NCBI GenBank assembly: GCA_000181795.3
Contig: CM012953.1
Span: 16,293,585 to 16,357,584, forward strand
Direction of reading: 5' to 3'
DNA length: 64,000 nucleotides
Origin: Trichinella spiralis
Lineage: Eukaryota; Nematoda; Enoplea; Trichinellida; Trichinellidae
Position numbers and translations under genes: made by a program. Below are positions 13,301-25,800 of the stretch, piece by piece; the stretch's first letter is position 1; each line of letters opens with the position of its first letter. The notes below the pieces were generated by a model, which was not told the origin of the DNA, searched no databases, and worked only from the letters and a program-made list of their open reading frames with translations.

Positions 13301-13445
13301 TCTCCAATTTGATTGGATGAAGAATATTTTTACGTAAATTGATCATAATAAGTCGCTTCGTTGAAGATCAACAATTGATGATTTTATTCAATTCAGTTTT
13401 GCCAGTTTGCAATATTGGAGAAGGCAGCAAATAAGTCGCTTTACA
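10384..13445. other. 3-kb AT-rich spacer
   Basis: This is the shared upstream region of the divergent TBP and RidA genes. The only frame of note, 12411-12214 on the minus strand (65 codons), has no recognisable features. There is a short (TA)n run at 12811-12822. I see no RNA gene. Confidence 0.6.
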
Positions 13446-14306
13446 ATGCGCAAAATTATTCAGACAAGTGCAGCTCCAAAAGCAATTGGACCATACAGGT
13501 ATGAAAGTTTTTCTTCTATTATCCCTGAATTATCTCATCCCATTCAATTAAATGAACTGTCCAGTTGAAATTGCTTCCTAATTGTATATAATACTTTGGT
13601 TAGAAAATAATTTTCTCTTTGCAAACATATTTCATTTAATCAAGTAGAGAAATGAGTGAAAATTAACAAATAAAATAATAATGACTTTAAATGACGCTTT
13701 ACAATAATTGCTCAATATAAATAAAATAAAATGAAATAAAAATGCTCATGGCATTTATTTTCAAGTCAAGCAGTTCTGGTGGACGACAGAACGTTGTACA
13801 TCAGCGGACAGTTGGGACTTTGTCCTTCCACCATGGAATTAATCGACGGCGGTGCTGATGAACAGTGCAAACAAGCGTTGATGAACATGGGCGAAATTTT
13901 GAAAGCCGCCGGAGCTACATACGATGACGGTGATATTGAAAATTATAATAAATCGATCGAAAATTATGTGGGCATGCATTTAAAGTGAAAAATTATCTGT
14001 CTATCATTCAGTTGTGAAAACGACCATTTTCCTGTCCGACATGCGAAATTGGAATACGATCAATGAAGTCTACAAAGAATGTAAATTTTTGTATTTTTGC
14101 AAATTGAACAATAATATTATTTTTAAATACAGTTTTCAAAGAAAATTATCCCGCCCGATCCGCTTTTCAAGTAGCTGCACTACCGAAGGCAATGCAGTGC
14201 AGTGGAATTTTTTGGAAAAAATAATTATTCCATACATAATTTTTGTCTGTTCCAGAATGCGTACGTTGAAATTGAAGCTATTGCTGTGGTGGGATCGAAC
14301 AAATGA
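13446..14306 (+). CDS. RidA / UK114 reactive imine deaminase
   Basis: RidA hydrolyses reactive enamine/imine intermediates, chiefly from PLP enzymes acting on serine and threonine, and forms trimers in cytosol or mitochondria. Five exons: 13446-13498, 13766-13929, 14012-14080, 14133-14188, 14256-14306, phases 2,1,1,0, giving 130 residues (family about 130-140). The protein starts MRKIIQTSAAPKAIGPYS, then QAVLVDDRTLYISGQLGL, MGEILKAAGATYDDVVKT, TIFLSDMRNWNTINEVY, FKENYPARSAFQVAALPK and NAYVEIEAIAVVGSNK. Signature motifs are present: AIGPYSQA, the YISGQ strand, and the PARSAFQVAALP catalytic loop, whose Arg binds the substrate carboxylate. The last intron starts with GC instead of GT (14189). 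AATAAA lies at 14473-14478. Confidence 0.95.
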
Positions 14307-15068
14307 AACGGCACTGTTGGGAAACAATTTGAGATGAAATTCTTTTTTTTCTCTTCTTTTTTTCTGTATCGATTTGATTTAAATTGAACACGAATAATCA
14401 TCATCTCCTTCAGATTTGATTGATGGCCAGTGAAGATGAAACGTTTTCTCTTCAAATTTGTCGAAGAAGCGCAATAAACCGAAAAATTCAGCAATTCACA
14501 AAACAATAAAAAGAAATTAATAATAAAAATAAATAATCAGCGCAGAAGTTTAGTAGTAAATTACAGCTGTCGATAAACAACACACGTCTGATGATAAAAC
14601 ATTTTGCAAAGTTGTACGTGTAATTTGTCATTGAATATTATGAAATAAAAAAGTACATACTATATAACAGTAAAATAAACAAATAAACCTGTAAGCTCTG
14701 GGACAGATAAGATCAACAAATCTTACTTATGTGCATGCATGCATGCGCACATTTCCCTGAGATTCAATTTTCTGAGTTCAGTATAAAGCTGCGTCCATGA
14801 AGAGTGATTTTTTCAAACAATTCAAACAGTGGTAGTATAATAATAGCAAAGAACAATAGAAATCACAAAAATAAATAAATATGTATATATATATATATGT
14901 ATATTATACATTTCTTATCTTGTTGTACATATGGATTAATGAATTTGTGAACAGATTTTCCGACAAAATAATCAAACCAATAACAACAACAAACAACAAC
15001 GACAACAAAAGAACAACAATTTCACAGATTCATCAAAAAAATGACTAGAACATTAGTGTTTCCATTTA
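14307..15068. other. Gap between convergent RidA and SSL-1 genes
   Basis: Probable 3'UTRs of the two genes. It holds a TGCATGCATGCATGCGCA run (about 14732-14750), alternating purine-pyrimidine and largely palindromic. It also has a short (TA)n tract near 14884-14898 and CAACAA-rich sequence at 14982-15020. I see no coding potential beyond overlapping short frames. Confidence 0.5.
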
Positions 15069-16366
15069 CTATTGGTGTTGCTGGTTGGATGATGATCTAT
15101 AAGCTGTGAAGGTCGTTGGTTCGCGTTTGATCAAACCGCGTGGTGCCAGAACATTCACGGATGGCATTCTTCGACGAACGACCGGCGCTGTCGGATTGCG
15201 ATTCGACAATGTATATATACGTGGTCTAGAACGAGATGTGAATTATAATAATATTTGAATAATAATTATCCTCCCATTGCCCCCCTCCCCCCAATCGCTC
15301 TCTCTATCTCTCTCTCTTCTTACGGATCAGATATTAATGCCGCCAGTGAACTGTTCGCTGCAACCGACGATGGCAACGGTCTCACAACTGTTGACGGTAC
15401 TGTTGCTGGGGTGGATATCGTTGTTGTTGTTATTGTTGTCGGAGTCGGCTGCCTCGGTCTGTAGGTTCGTATGGCAATTGTTCGACCACCTATTGACGAA
15501 GTGATTCCTTGACCACGCAAAATTGGCCTACCAGACTGAAAAAAAATTAAACATATTATTAAAATATGCGAAAGAAATTTTTTCCATTAATTACTGATGT
15601 CGAGATAATTCTCGACGGCGGCACTGCACGACCCATCAGCGATCTCAGCCTCGAGTTGCCGATCCGCATGCGACCAGGGCAGAGAACTTTCAACGTTTGA
15701 GCTCGGTGCATCATCTGAAAAATGCGACAACAAACGAATGAATTTCAAATTCCAAAAAACAAACAAACAAACAAACAAATTATGGTACTTACTTGTTGCT
15801 GCTGTTGTCGCGGTATAGAACTAGAACTGGTGGTTCTGACGGATGGAATAGTAATCGGCCTGGGCAATGCACTGACTTCAGTTGGCATATTTGAACAGGG
15901 CATCTGAAAATTTTTCATCTTTTTTAAATCCAAATGAAAAATAAAAATGACTCATTCTCATACAGTCAACTGTCTGGAAGACATTATCGGATGGATAAAG
16001 CTGGCCAGCCGAGTATGTGGAGAAGAAGAAACTGTAACTGAAGGGTTCGTTGTTGGAAAAGTTGTCGTTGTTGCTGTTGTTGTTGTTGTTGTTGTTACAT
16101 TTGCATTGAAATGTGGTGGTACTGTGTAACGGCGGTATGGAGGAAAGTCCACTGGTTCAACTTTCACAGTTGGCAATGGAGAAGATTCAACTTTAACGGT
16201 CACAACATCAGGTAACGGTGGTGCACTATTATCACCCTTATTATTATTATTATTATTCGTGGATAACAATACTGGCGAGAATGGTCGAAAGTCGGCAGAA
16301 TAATATCTTGAATTATCTTCTTGTTTGATTATTTCTTTCAATGAAATGTGTTCATGCAGATGTTTC

Positions 16367-16406
<40 letters not shown>

Positions 16407-19400
16407 GCTGTTTCTGCTGCTGCTGTTGTTGCTGTTGTTGTAACCTTCTATGCTCATCGTTCACATCCGGATGTACATTTCCATCGTTTGTATTATTATC
16501 GTCATCATCTTTCTCATCGTCAATGTCTTCATCACTTTCACTGTCCTTGTTGATAATGTTGCTGCTGTCTCTGCTGTTGGTCCTGAAGAAGCTGCTCCTA
16601 CTGATGTTGCCATTGCCGTTGCTGATGCTGTTGCCATTGCCGTCGTCAACATCGTTATTATTGTTAGTCTCGTCATCGCTATCCGTATCGAACATGTGAA
16701 GGGATGTCATGAAATACGGCAACACTTCCTAAAAAACAAATAATTACCTATTCAACATATCAATGCTAAAAGCATTTTACAACAAACACAACCTTTCGAA
16801 AATCAGTTTTCGTTTGACAATTTCGCTTTTCCTCTTCCAACCAATTGTCAAAAAGCAACTTGTCCATTGACGGCGTTGAACGTAGAGTAGGCATCTTCTG
16901 AGTTGTAGCAGCCTTACGAATGGAAAAATAATAAAATAAACAATGCGCCGCAAATTCGATCATCAATCATACGTACCATCCTCTCCTGAAGCTCTACTGT
17001 AGCAGATTCCAAATCTTCATCGTCATCCGACTGGCATCCGTCCTCTTCCAAGTTCGAGCTCGTCATTACAGGAATAAACAGACTTTCGAAAAATGTTTCC
17101 TTCATCTCTTCAGAATTGATGTCTACATCATCTTTCTGCTGTTCAGCTGGTTCGTCGTCGATCAATTCCGTAGGCAACAAGCCTGCCGCTGAAAACTCAT
17201 CACACATGATCCCAATAAAATAATAACTATAAAATTATTTTTCTTCTCTTTTTATTAAAAAATATATATCCCATTTATGTTCATAATAAATTAAGTTATT
17301 TTTTTGAAACAAAAAAAAATCAAAAATACAACTTCCTTACTGAAAGTGAATGAGTCGGATTCAGGAAACGTCGAAGCGCCCATGATGCTGATCGTGCGAA
17401 AGCGTTGCGTGTTCGTTTTATTCAAATCTCTTTTGTAACGATCGCTAATATTTTTCAAAACAAGCTTTCCTGAAATTTTGAAATGGAAAAAGAAAACAAA
17501 AAAAATGGACAAAAAGCGCCAAAAATTGAACATGGAACAAACAAACCGACCTGAGTGCGCGGTAGATCCATGGGTGCCAGTTTTGCGTTGCTTTTTCGTC
17601 GTCGAACATTCACTGCCATCACGTTTGGAACCCTGGCCAGTGGATGAAGACGACGCGCCAGAGGAAGGAGAAGGGCCGCTGACATTAGCCGACGCCTCAC
17701 CACCAGTCTGGAGACTGACACTGCCGGTCGCTGTAGCTGTGGCATTAGGGATGGGAGTGGCGTTAGGGGTGGGGGTTGGGTTGTTGGCGGCCATGTTGGC
17801 CGAGGCGGTCTTCTCATCCTGCGCATGAAGCCAGCCGTAATAGCGCAGACAACACTGACGAGGCGAGTGGTAGAAGTTTCCGTGGGCGCGAACAAAATCG
17901 CTCACGTATTCCCAATTCAAGCTCTGATTTCGACTTGGCAAATTTCCGCTTTTCAATGAACAATGACCACAGAGCAGTGACTGGGGAAAAAAAAATTTTT
18001 TTTTCTTTCAAATTGTAAAAATTGAAAAAAAAATCCCTAAAACAATACCCTAATCAAGGCGTAATCTTGAATCACGTTCCATGGAAAGACTTCGTAATTT
18101 TTCATATCCATTCCCATAATACTGGGATTGTACGATCTAGAAGATTCTTTGCGCCCTTTGCTCGACAACAGCTCGAACAACGACTTTGGCGAATTAACCG
18201 AAATGGACAACGCCGGCGGTGGAAACCTGGCTACGCTGTTGATTGTTTCTAAGCAAAATAAAGCAAAAAATAAGAAAATCAACAAAGCGACAAACAAAAC
18301 CTTACTATCCACCCTTTCCCTCCTCCCCTTCCCCTCAATTTCTCAACAGTCAATATTCAGCAAAATCCCAAATCCCTTGTACCGGTTACAGATTTGTCGC
18401 GCACTTGTACAGCCGAACGGCCACGAAACGGCGACGCCCTTCTGTTGTTGCTGTTGGTGGTGGTGGTGGCAGTGGTGGTTCCACCAAGCTTGGGCATTTT
18501 GTCTGGAATTCTCAAAATTGGCATTTCCACTGAACGATCGTCGTCGGGCGACGATGAACTGGAGAACTTTGCCAAAATGCTCTGGTCAATTGGTAACCGT
18601 TCGTAAAGTTCGCCGAGCAAGTGGTCCGGCTTCAAAGAACCACGGGAGTCGTCATCGCTCAACGGCGGCGACAGCGGAGTCCAAATCTGAGAACAAACAA
18701 GTAAAATTTATCAGCTTCTAAAAAACCAAACCAAACATAAACATACTGGCATTTCCAAGCTTGGATCTTCAATACAGATCATCTGAAAAGTAAAAAAAAA
18801 ACAATATTGCAACAGACCATCAATCGTCACATGCAAAATAAGAATGAACAATACAAGTTAAACAGTCTCTTCCTCCTCCTCCTCCTCTTTCAATCATTTC
18901 CTCCTTTTTTTAAATAAAAAACAGAAAATATTTTACAGTAAACTAAATTTCAAAAAAAAAACATGTTAATCAAACTCTGCTATTATCGATAAGCATCATT
19001 ATCTTCTTTTTGTTTTTTGCACAAGCACCACTATTCTCATCTCACAAATCTGCATACCTGTACAAGAAATATTTTTTCCGATTACCATTTTGCTAATTAT
19101 ATATGCATATTGATAATAATAATAATAATAAGATAGAAGGAAAAAATTATAAAAAAAAAAGAAAAAGTTTGCGTTCTCAGTGTGTGCACAGCATTTCTTC
19201 CTTTCTTTCTTTTTTGCTTTTTTAGCTGAAAAAAAAGTCGAAAATTTGAAATCCCGCCATTTGGAAATGAAGTTTCAAGAATTAAAAGGCCTTGCTCTTG
19301 CAGGGCCCGTTTCGGCGCTCATCCCTTGGAACAAGGTGCAAGTAAAAGCCGAAATTTTGACAAGCTTTCCAAAAACAAGCCCTGTCCAAGAGCAAGGCGA

Positions 19401-19839
19401 AACGAGCACCAACAAACAGCGAAGGTTTTAATTCTTTTTACTGCGCATGTGCATGAAAAAAATGTAAAAGTAAAATGTAAAAAAGTAAAAGCAAACAGGT
19501 AACGAATAGAGAGAAGAATAACAGAGGCAGCAGCAGCAGCAACAGCAGAAACTGTTCGTTAACTGATCAATTTGTATAATTTTTATGATCACAAAATAGC
19601 CCTGCAGTAGCACAGAAAAGAAATAGCAGGGGCCTTCCCATTTGTTTTCGTTTCGTTCTCTTTTTTTTTATTTCATTCTTTTTCACATCTTCATCTTCAT
19701 CTTCAGCTTGTCATTTTTTTTTCGCTCTCTCTCTCCTTTTTGCTTTTTTGCAAAATTCCATTCTGATGACAAGCTACTCAGTGTGACCATCAGACAATAT
19801 GCATAGGACAAAATGGGAAAATGATAAATTAGTAAAGAA

Positions 19840-19886
<47 letters not shown>

Positions 19887-22800
19887 GCGTTCAAACTTCA
19901 GTCAACAGTACTGTTGTTGTTCCTGGTTCTGCGAGTTCTAATGGGGAACTTTTCGTTCGAAAGTGAACACTTAGTAGCCGGAACCGATGAAGACGTTGAC
20001 GATTTAGCAACAACGCTAGTCACGCCTTCTTCTTTTGTTAACAACAAAGAAACCTTCCCAGAATTTTTCACCGATTCACCGTTAAAATCGCCATCCCTAA
20101 CCTTTGCAAATGCATCCCGCCGGTCGTAGGTGATTGCAAATTCTTCGCCCGCTTCCGCCTCTTGCATCGCTCTTGCACTTCTCATCTCGCTGTAATGAGC
20201 TTGCATCAACGCCATTTTACGTTCTTCGATCTCGTTCTAAAAATCACACACAACTCCTCTACAGCACTGCTGCATCACCAATATACGAAACACAAACAAT
20301 CACAAAAAAGTGTTCCAATGTTCCTCAAACTTACGTCAACCCCTTTGAGCTCTTCGCTGAATTCAAACGCACGTTCTTCTTCAATATATTCCAATGCGTA
20401 TCGCTCTACCTCGCTCATCTATTAAATGAATGATTGAATAAATAAATAAACAGTTCTGAAAGAAAAAAACAAACAAACTACCTTTGACAACACATCTTTC
20501 ATCTCTTCGAGAACTCTGAGAACATCCGGATCTGAAGATTCGGCAACAGAATTGTCATTGGCGTTTTGCACGGCGTCGGATTTCTTTTGACCACTAGTAG
20601 CATTTTCATCATCCTCCTCTTCGTCGGCTCTTTCTTCCGCTTGCGCTTCATCCACTGCAATTCGCGCCGCAATAGCGTCGTTGTCATCTTCAACTTTGCT
20701 CATCGCCTCAAATGCAATACACCACATAATAACAATGATGATAATGAACAATTAAAAATAAATACCTGCTGAATGTCCGCATCAGACACATCTCGAACAA
20801 ATACACTCTCTTCCATGTCAAACAATTCTTTGATATTAGTCTTAAATAGAATTACAAGAATAAACAAAAACCCCCAAAAGAAAATAATAAAATTAATTTA
20901 TCATACATTGTGGAAAAAGTCAGCTTTAAAACCGCCTTCGTCAATCGCTAGTTCACCAAGCTTGCGTTTTTGAGTAGCTTTCAACAATATATTCTCTTCG
21001 ATAGTTCGTTCACAGATCAATCTAACACAAATTTAACAAATAAAATAAAATAAAATAAAATGGACAAGTAGCAAAATCAATTACCTATATATGTGGACAT
21101 CCCTGGTTTGACCAATCCTGTGGCAGCGATCCTGCGCTTGAGCATCCATCGTTGGATTCCAATCAGAATCGTAAAAGATGACAGTGTCAGCACCGGTTAA
21201 ATTGACTCCGACACCACCAGATCTGGTGGACAAGATGAAGCAGAGAATTTTCTTGTCATGATTGAAACGTTCCATCAACATTTGCCTGCGTTCGATATTA
21301 GTAGCGCCGTCCAGTCGAAGGTACATATACCCGTGATAGCTGAGAAAAGCTTCGAGAATGTCCAGCATTCGAGCCATCTGTGTGAAAATCAAACACCGAT
21401 GCCCTTCCGCTTGCAAACGTCTCAATAATGCGGACAGGCTTTGCAATTTTCCTGAAAAGAAAATGAGAAAGAAGATAAATTTGAAAAAAAAATTATCCAA
21501 TCCTTCTTCTATCAAGTGGTATTTTTTTTTATTTTACCGCAGTCGTATTCGATCAAACGCAACTCTGGAAAGCAGAGACGTTGCGCGTATTCGACAGCAC
21601 GAAACACGTCCAATTTGTTCTTCAACAATCTATTCATGCTGGTTCGCATAGCCACTTCGGCGTATTCAACAGCACAACTACGGTACGTGGGTCGAAACAA
21701 CGGTTCCGAAATAAGCGCCGCCGGAACGTATACCAAAAATCTGAAGAAGATTACAAATTGAACAATTCGCACAAACAAACATAATCTCATCTTACTGTTG
21801 CAACAAGAATCGCACAGATTGGAATATGTCCTCGAGCGTTCGACTCAGTGGAACTGAACGCTTTTCAATAGTAAATGCCATCCTAAGATCACTACCGTAC
21901 ATTGGCCTGGCCAAACAACGTTCTCTATTTTGATTTATCAAATTGTTTTGAATACGAAGCTTCGTTTCAGCTTTGCTTAACTATATACACAGAAGACAAA
22001 AAAAAAATATATATATATTTACACATCAATCATATTATTCAGCACAATTTGAAATTTTTACCGTTATTTCTGACCACAGATCATTGACTTGTTTGTTGAG
22101 CAATTTCAGTATAGCTTTTTCCAACGACGTCTCCGCTTCAGGGTCGAAAGAGACAGTCCCCTGGGTTGACGTGCCGTCCATCCGTTCCACGTCCCCACTT
22201 CGCGAAGGCAATTCTTCTCCTTCGTCTTCATTGTTGTAATGATGATCGTCAGAATGCGTAGATGGAGCAAAAATATTCGAATTTTTCTCTACCGCTGCTT
22301 TAAACGACGAACGTGTTGAACGTCTAAGCTTAGAACTGTCTAAAATTGACAATCAATAAATAAAATTTTTATTAATCATTACTGCCGTTAAATGCGAAAA
22401 ACAAAACCGAACAAAAGTGACATACCACTCCTACTACTAGTACTGGCGACAACAGCGGCACTACGTCTCCTCTTGCTACCACTACCAACTGTTGCTCCAC
22501 TTCGAAGAGCAATTTTCTTACTCTCGGCGGCAACATTAAAATCATCATCTGTAAAGTAGTTGTAAATTCAAATAATAATTTAAAAAAAATGATAAATTAT
22601 GAACCAGGTGATCATAAACTCACCTGGACTATCAGCAAAACTGCTACTTTCAACTTGTGAAGTAGCTTTTCTCCTCCTCGTCACTCGTCTATTACAATTT
22701 TCCACAGGTGACAAAAATGCAGGCGACTCTTCACTGCTGATTTGTCGTTGTTGCCCCGTTGGTTGTTGTCGTTGTTGTGGTTGTGGTTGTAGCTGCTGTT

Positions 22801-25800
22801 GCTGCTTTCTTCGTCCTCTTTCGTATGTAGTAGACGACGGCAAGGCAGCCATTGGGGTTTTTTTCAGCTGAACGTTTTCCACAACCGCCGTTCCACTACT
22901 ACTACTGTTACTGGCGGTGGATGCTGGTGGGGGCACTGGTCGAATTGGTATGCACAGTTTGCCAGCGTGCAACTGAATCAACGCCCCTCTGGGCATGAGA
23001 ATGTTCTGGTTCGGAACAGAGCAGCGAATGTTCACTTTCGCTCCGGCGCCTACCCGTAATGAAGATGCGGTGGACAGGGCCGAAGACTGCCCCGAGAACG
23101 ATGTCGGATTCGAACCAGGCAAACGGACGTGAATCATGCCTGTCGTAGTTCTGCCGGACGCTTCCACAGCTCCTGCAGTCTGAAGTCTGTAATCAAGGAA
23201 CGCTCTGGCTGAAAGCGGCTTTGTCGGTGAGCCGCCGTTCGGCCTCACCATCTGCTGCAGAAACGACTGACGACATGCCATCGGCGGACGACTGGTAGTA
23301 CCAAGCCGCGGTCTGAGGGCGCCGCCGTGGTAACTTTGAACAGTGGCCGGCGATCGGCACTGCTGGCTTGCTGCAGGCGTCGCGGCTACAGCGGGCGCCC
23401 TAGTCGCGACTGCACCAAACGACGGTCTCACCAGACGAACCAACGATGGGCCAGCTGCGCATGGGCCACGACTGGCCAATGCAGGACGCGGCATGCGGCT
23501 AGTGGTCGCCGTGTAGATCGGTCGCAGTACCCTGGTCGTCCCCACCCGACCGCCGGAAGCGTTCACGCCGCCAATCGGATTCAAACGCCAATAAATCACT
23601 TTCGGCTTTTCTTCACTTTTCACTGATGACCCTGCTCCCTTGGGCGACACGTCCACAGAAGCAGGTCTGCTAACAACAACACCATTCGACGTTGAGCAAC
23701 GTTTCTTCAGTGGAATTACCGCTGTCAATTTCTGATCTGAAGAATCTTTCATGTTGGAATCTAATTGAAAAAATTAATAATAATTTTATTATAAACAAAT
23801 ATTTATTTAATTTAGAACTGCTGAATATATATCTGAGAAGTGGAATTGTAATTTGAGAAAATCTTACTTTCTTTCACAACTGCTCTGCTATTGTCCAACA
23901 GAGCTGTGGTGTTTCTGTTATCCAGGAAAAGCTACATAAAAAAAACAGAAAAATAATTGTTAAAATTAAAAAGTACATACGCATCCTTACCGATTTGAAG
24001 TTAAACAAACCGACCGGCAGTTCTGAAATTTGTGGCAAACTTTCGATTTTACAAGGCTGTTCGAACTTTGTAGAAAAAAGTTTTCCACTGCAATTGCACG
24101 CAAAACCGCTTGAAAATTCTTGCTGCAACACGTTCAACCTCAGCGGCAGAATCTGGAAAAATAAATTATATTAAATATTAAACATGCAAATAGAATTAAT
24201 CAAATTATCATTATTATTTTTTCAGAACCTCCAAATTGCATTTGCTAGGCAAATCGCAAACAAGAGACGGTGGTCGATAAATGATCGGATCCAAAACCAA
24301 CGGTGACATGACTGGCCTTTGTTCAAACAAATTTGGATGATTGCACACTTTTCGGAGTTGCATCAGCACACTGATTATGTTGAAAATACTACCAGTAGCA
24401 AGCTGTGCTTTGGTACTAAAACAACAACAACAACAACAATAAAATTTTTATAAAAGAAAAAATTACTGCAAAACTGAAAATCTGTTCATAAGTGTTGTTT
24501 CTGGATTTATGAATAAATTTACAAATAAAAAAATTTTTACTTGGATCGACTCATAAATTCATCGTAAAGATAACGCTGCCTCTTTGACAAACTGCATTTT
24601 ATTAAGTGCTCGTATTTCTTCGGAAGTTGCGTCTCCACTTCAGATTTCAACCGACGAAGCAAAAATGGGCGAAGTACCTGAATAAAAAAGGTTTTTTTTT
24701 CGCTCATTAAATATGGTAAAAATCCAATCAAAAATAAACAACTTACATGATGCAAACGCTTAATCACTTGGTCGTTGAACTCCATCGTCCCTTCTACCAT
24801 TCCCGTAAGCGGATTGGAAAACCATTCGCGAAAATCTTTGTCAGAACAGAATATATCCGGCATTAGGAAATGCATCAAAGACCACAGTTCCATAACAGAA
24901 TTTTGTAGAGGGGTGCCTGTCAGTAACAAACGACGTCTTGCTCGAAAATGCAGTAGCATTTGCCATCTTTCAGATTTATAGTTTTTGATATGTTGAGCCT
25001 AAACATTCGTCGTATGAGAATAAAATTAAATAAATATACAAGTGAATAAATAATCAATCAAACGGCAGAGCTAATAAATTTCACCTCGTCCAATATCATG
25101 TACTGCCATGCTTTTCGTCGAAAAGTGCTGTAATCTCGAATAACCAATTTGTAAGATGTAATGCAAACGTGAAAAGCATTAGGACGATTCCAGCCCTAGA
25201 AAATATTTAATAATAATTAACTCAACGGTCAATTTCCTATTCAATTTTTTTTTACTTTTCTTTTCTCCTTCCTTTCTTTCGTAGAGCCATAATAAGTGAA
25301 TATTTTAAATGCGGGACACCATTTTTTAAACTCCATCTCCCAGTTCAGTATCACTGTAGTGGGAACAATAATCAAATGTGGACCCCAGATATTATTCTGA
25401 CAAGCATGATGAGCAAGCAAAGCGATTGTCTGGATTGTTTTGCCCAAACCCATTTCATCGGCCAGAATTCCATTCAATCCCCTACTATCCAACATTACCA
25501 ACCAATCCAGTCCAACGTGTTGGTATTCTCTGAGAGAAAATTTAAGTAAAAATGGAATTCGAGTATTCACCTGAAAAATTAAAAATTAAGAGAAAAAAAA
25601 ATATGTACATAACTAAATAAATAACTAACGGTTGTCGTTTCTAAGGTGTAGCCTTTCGGTTGCAATCGTTCGACTTCTTCTGCAATATGCGCCAGACCTT
25701 CCCGCCTTTCTTCAACATTTTCAGACTGCAGCAAAAATTTTTTGAAAATAAAATAAAATAAAATAATAATCAAAATCAGCTAAGCCAACCTGAAGCTTCT

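Noticed and set aside
16325-16743. Long plus-strand frames rich in Cys, Val, Ser and Leu.
   Set aside because: They are reverse readings of the Gln/Asn/Asp-rich SSL-1 exon.
19180-19431. 83-codon plus-strand frame in an SSL-1 intron.
   Set aside because: It runs through the inverted repeat and a poly-pyrimidine tract, with no ATG in good context and no family match. Kept only as a repeat finding.
22599-23626. Several plus-strand frames of 86-99 codons.
   Set aside because: They are antisense shadows of the 379-codon SSL-1 insert exon (23760-22624), which joins in phase on both sides.
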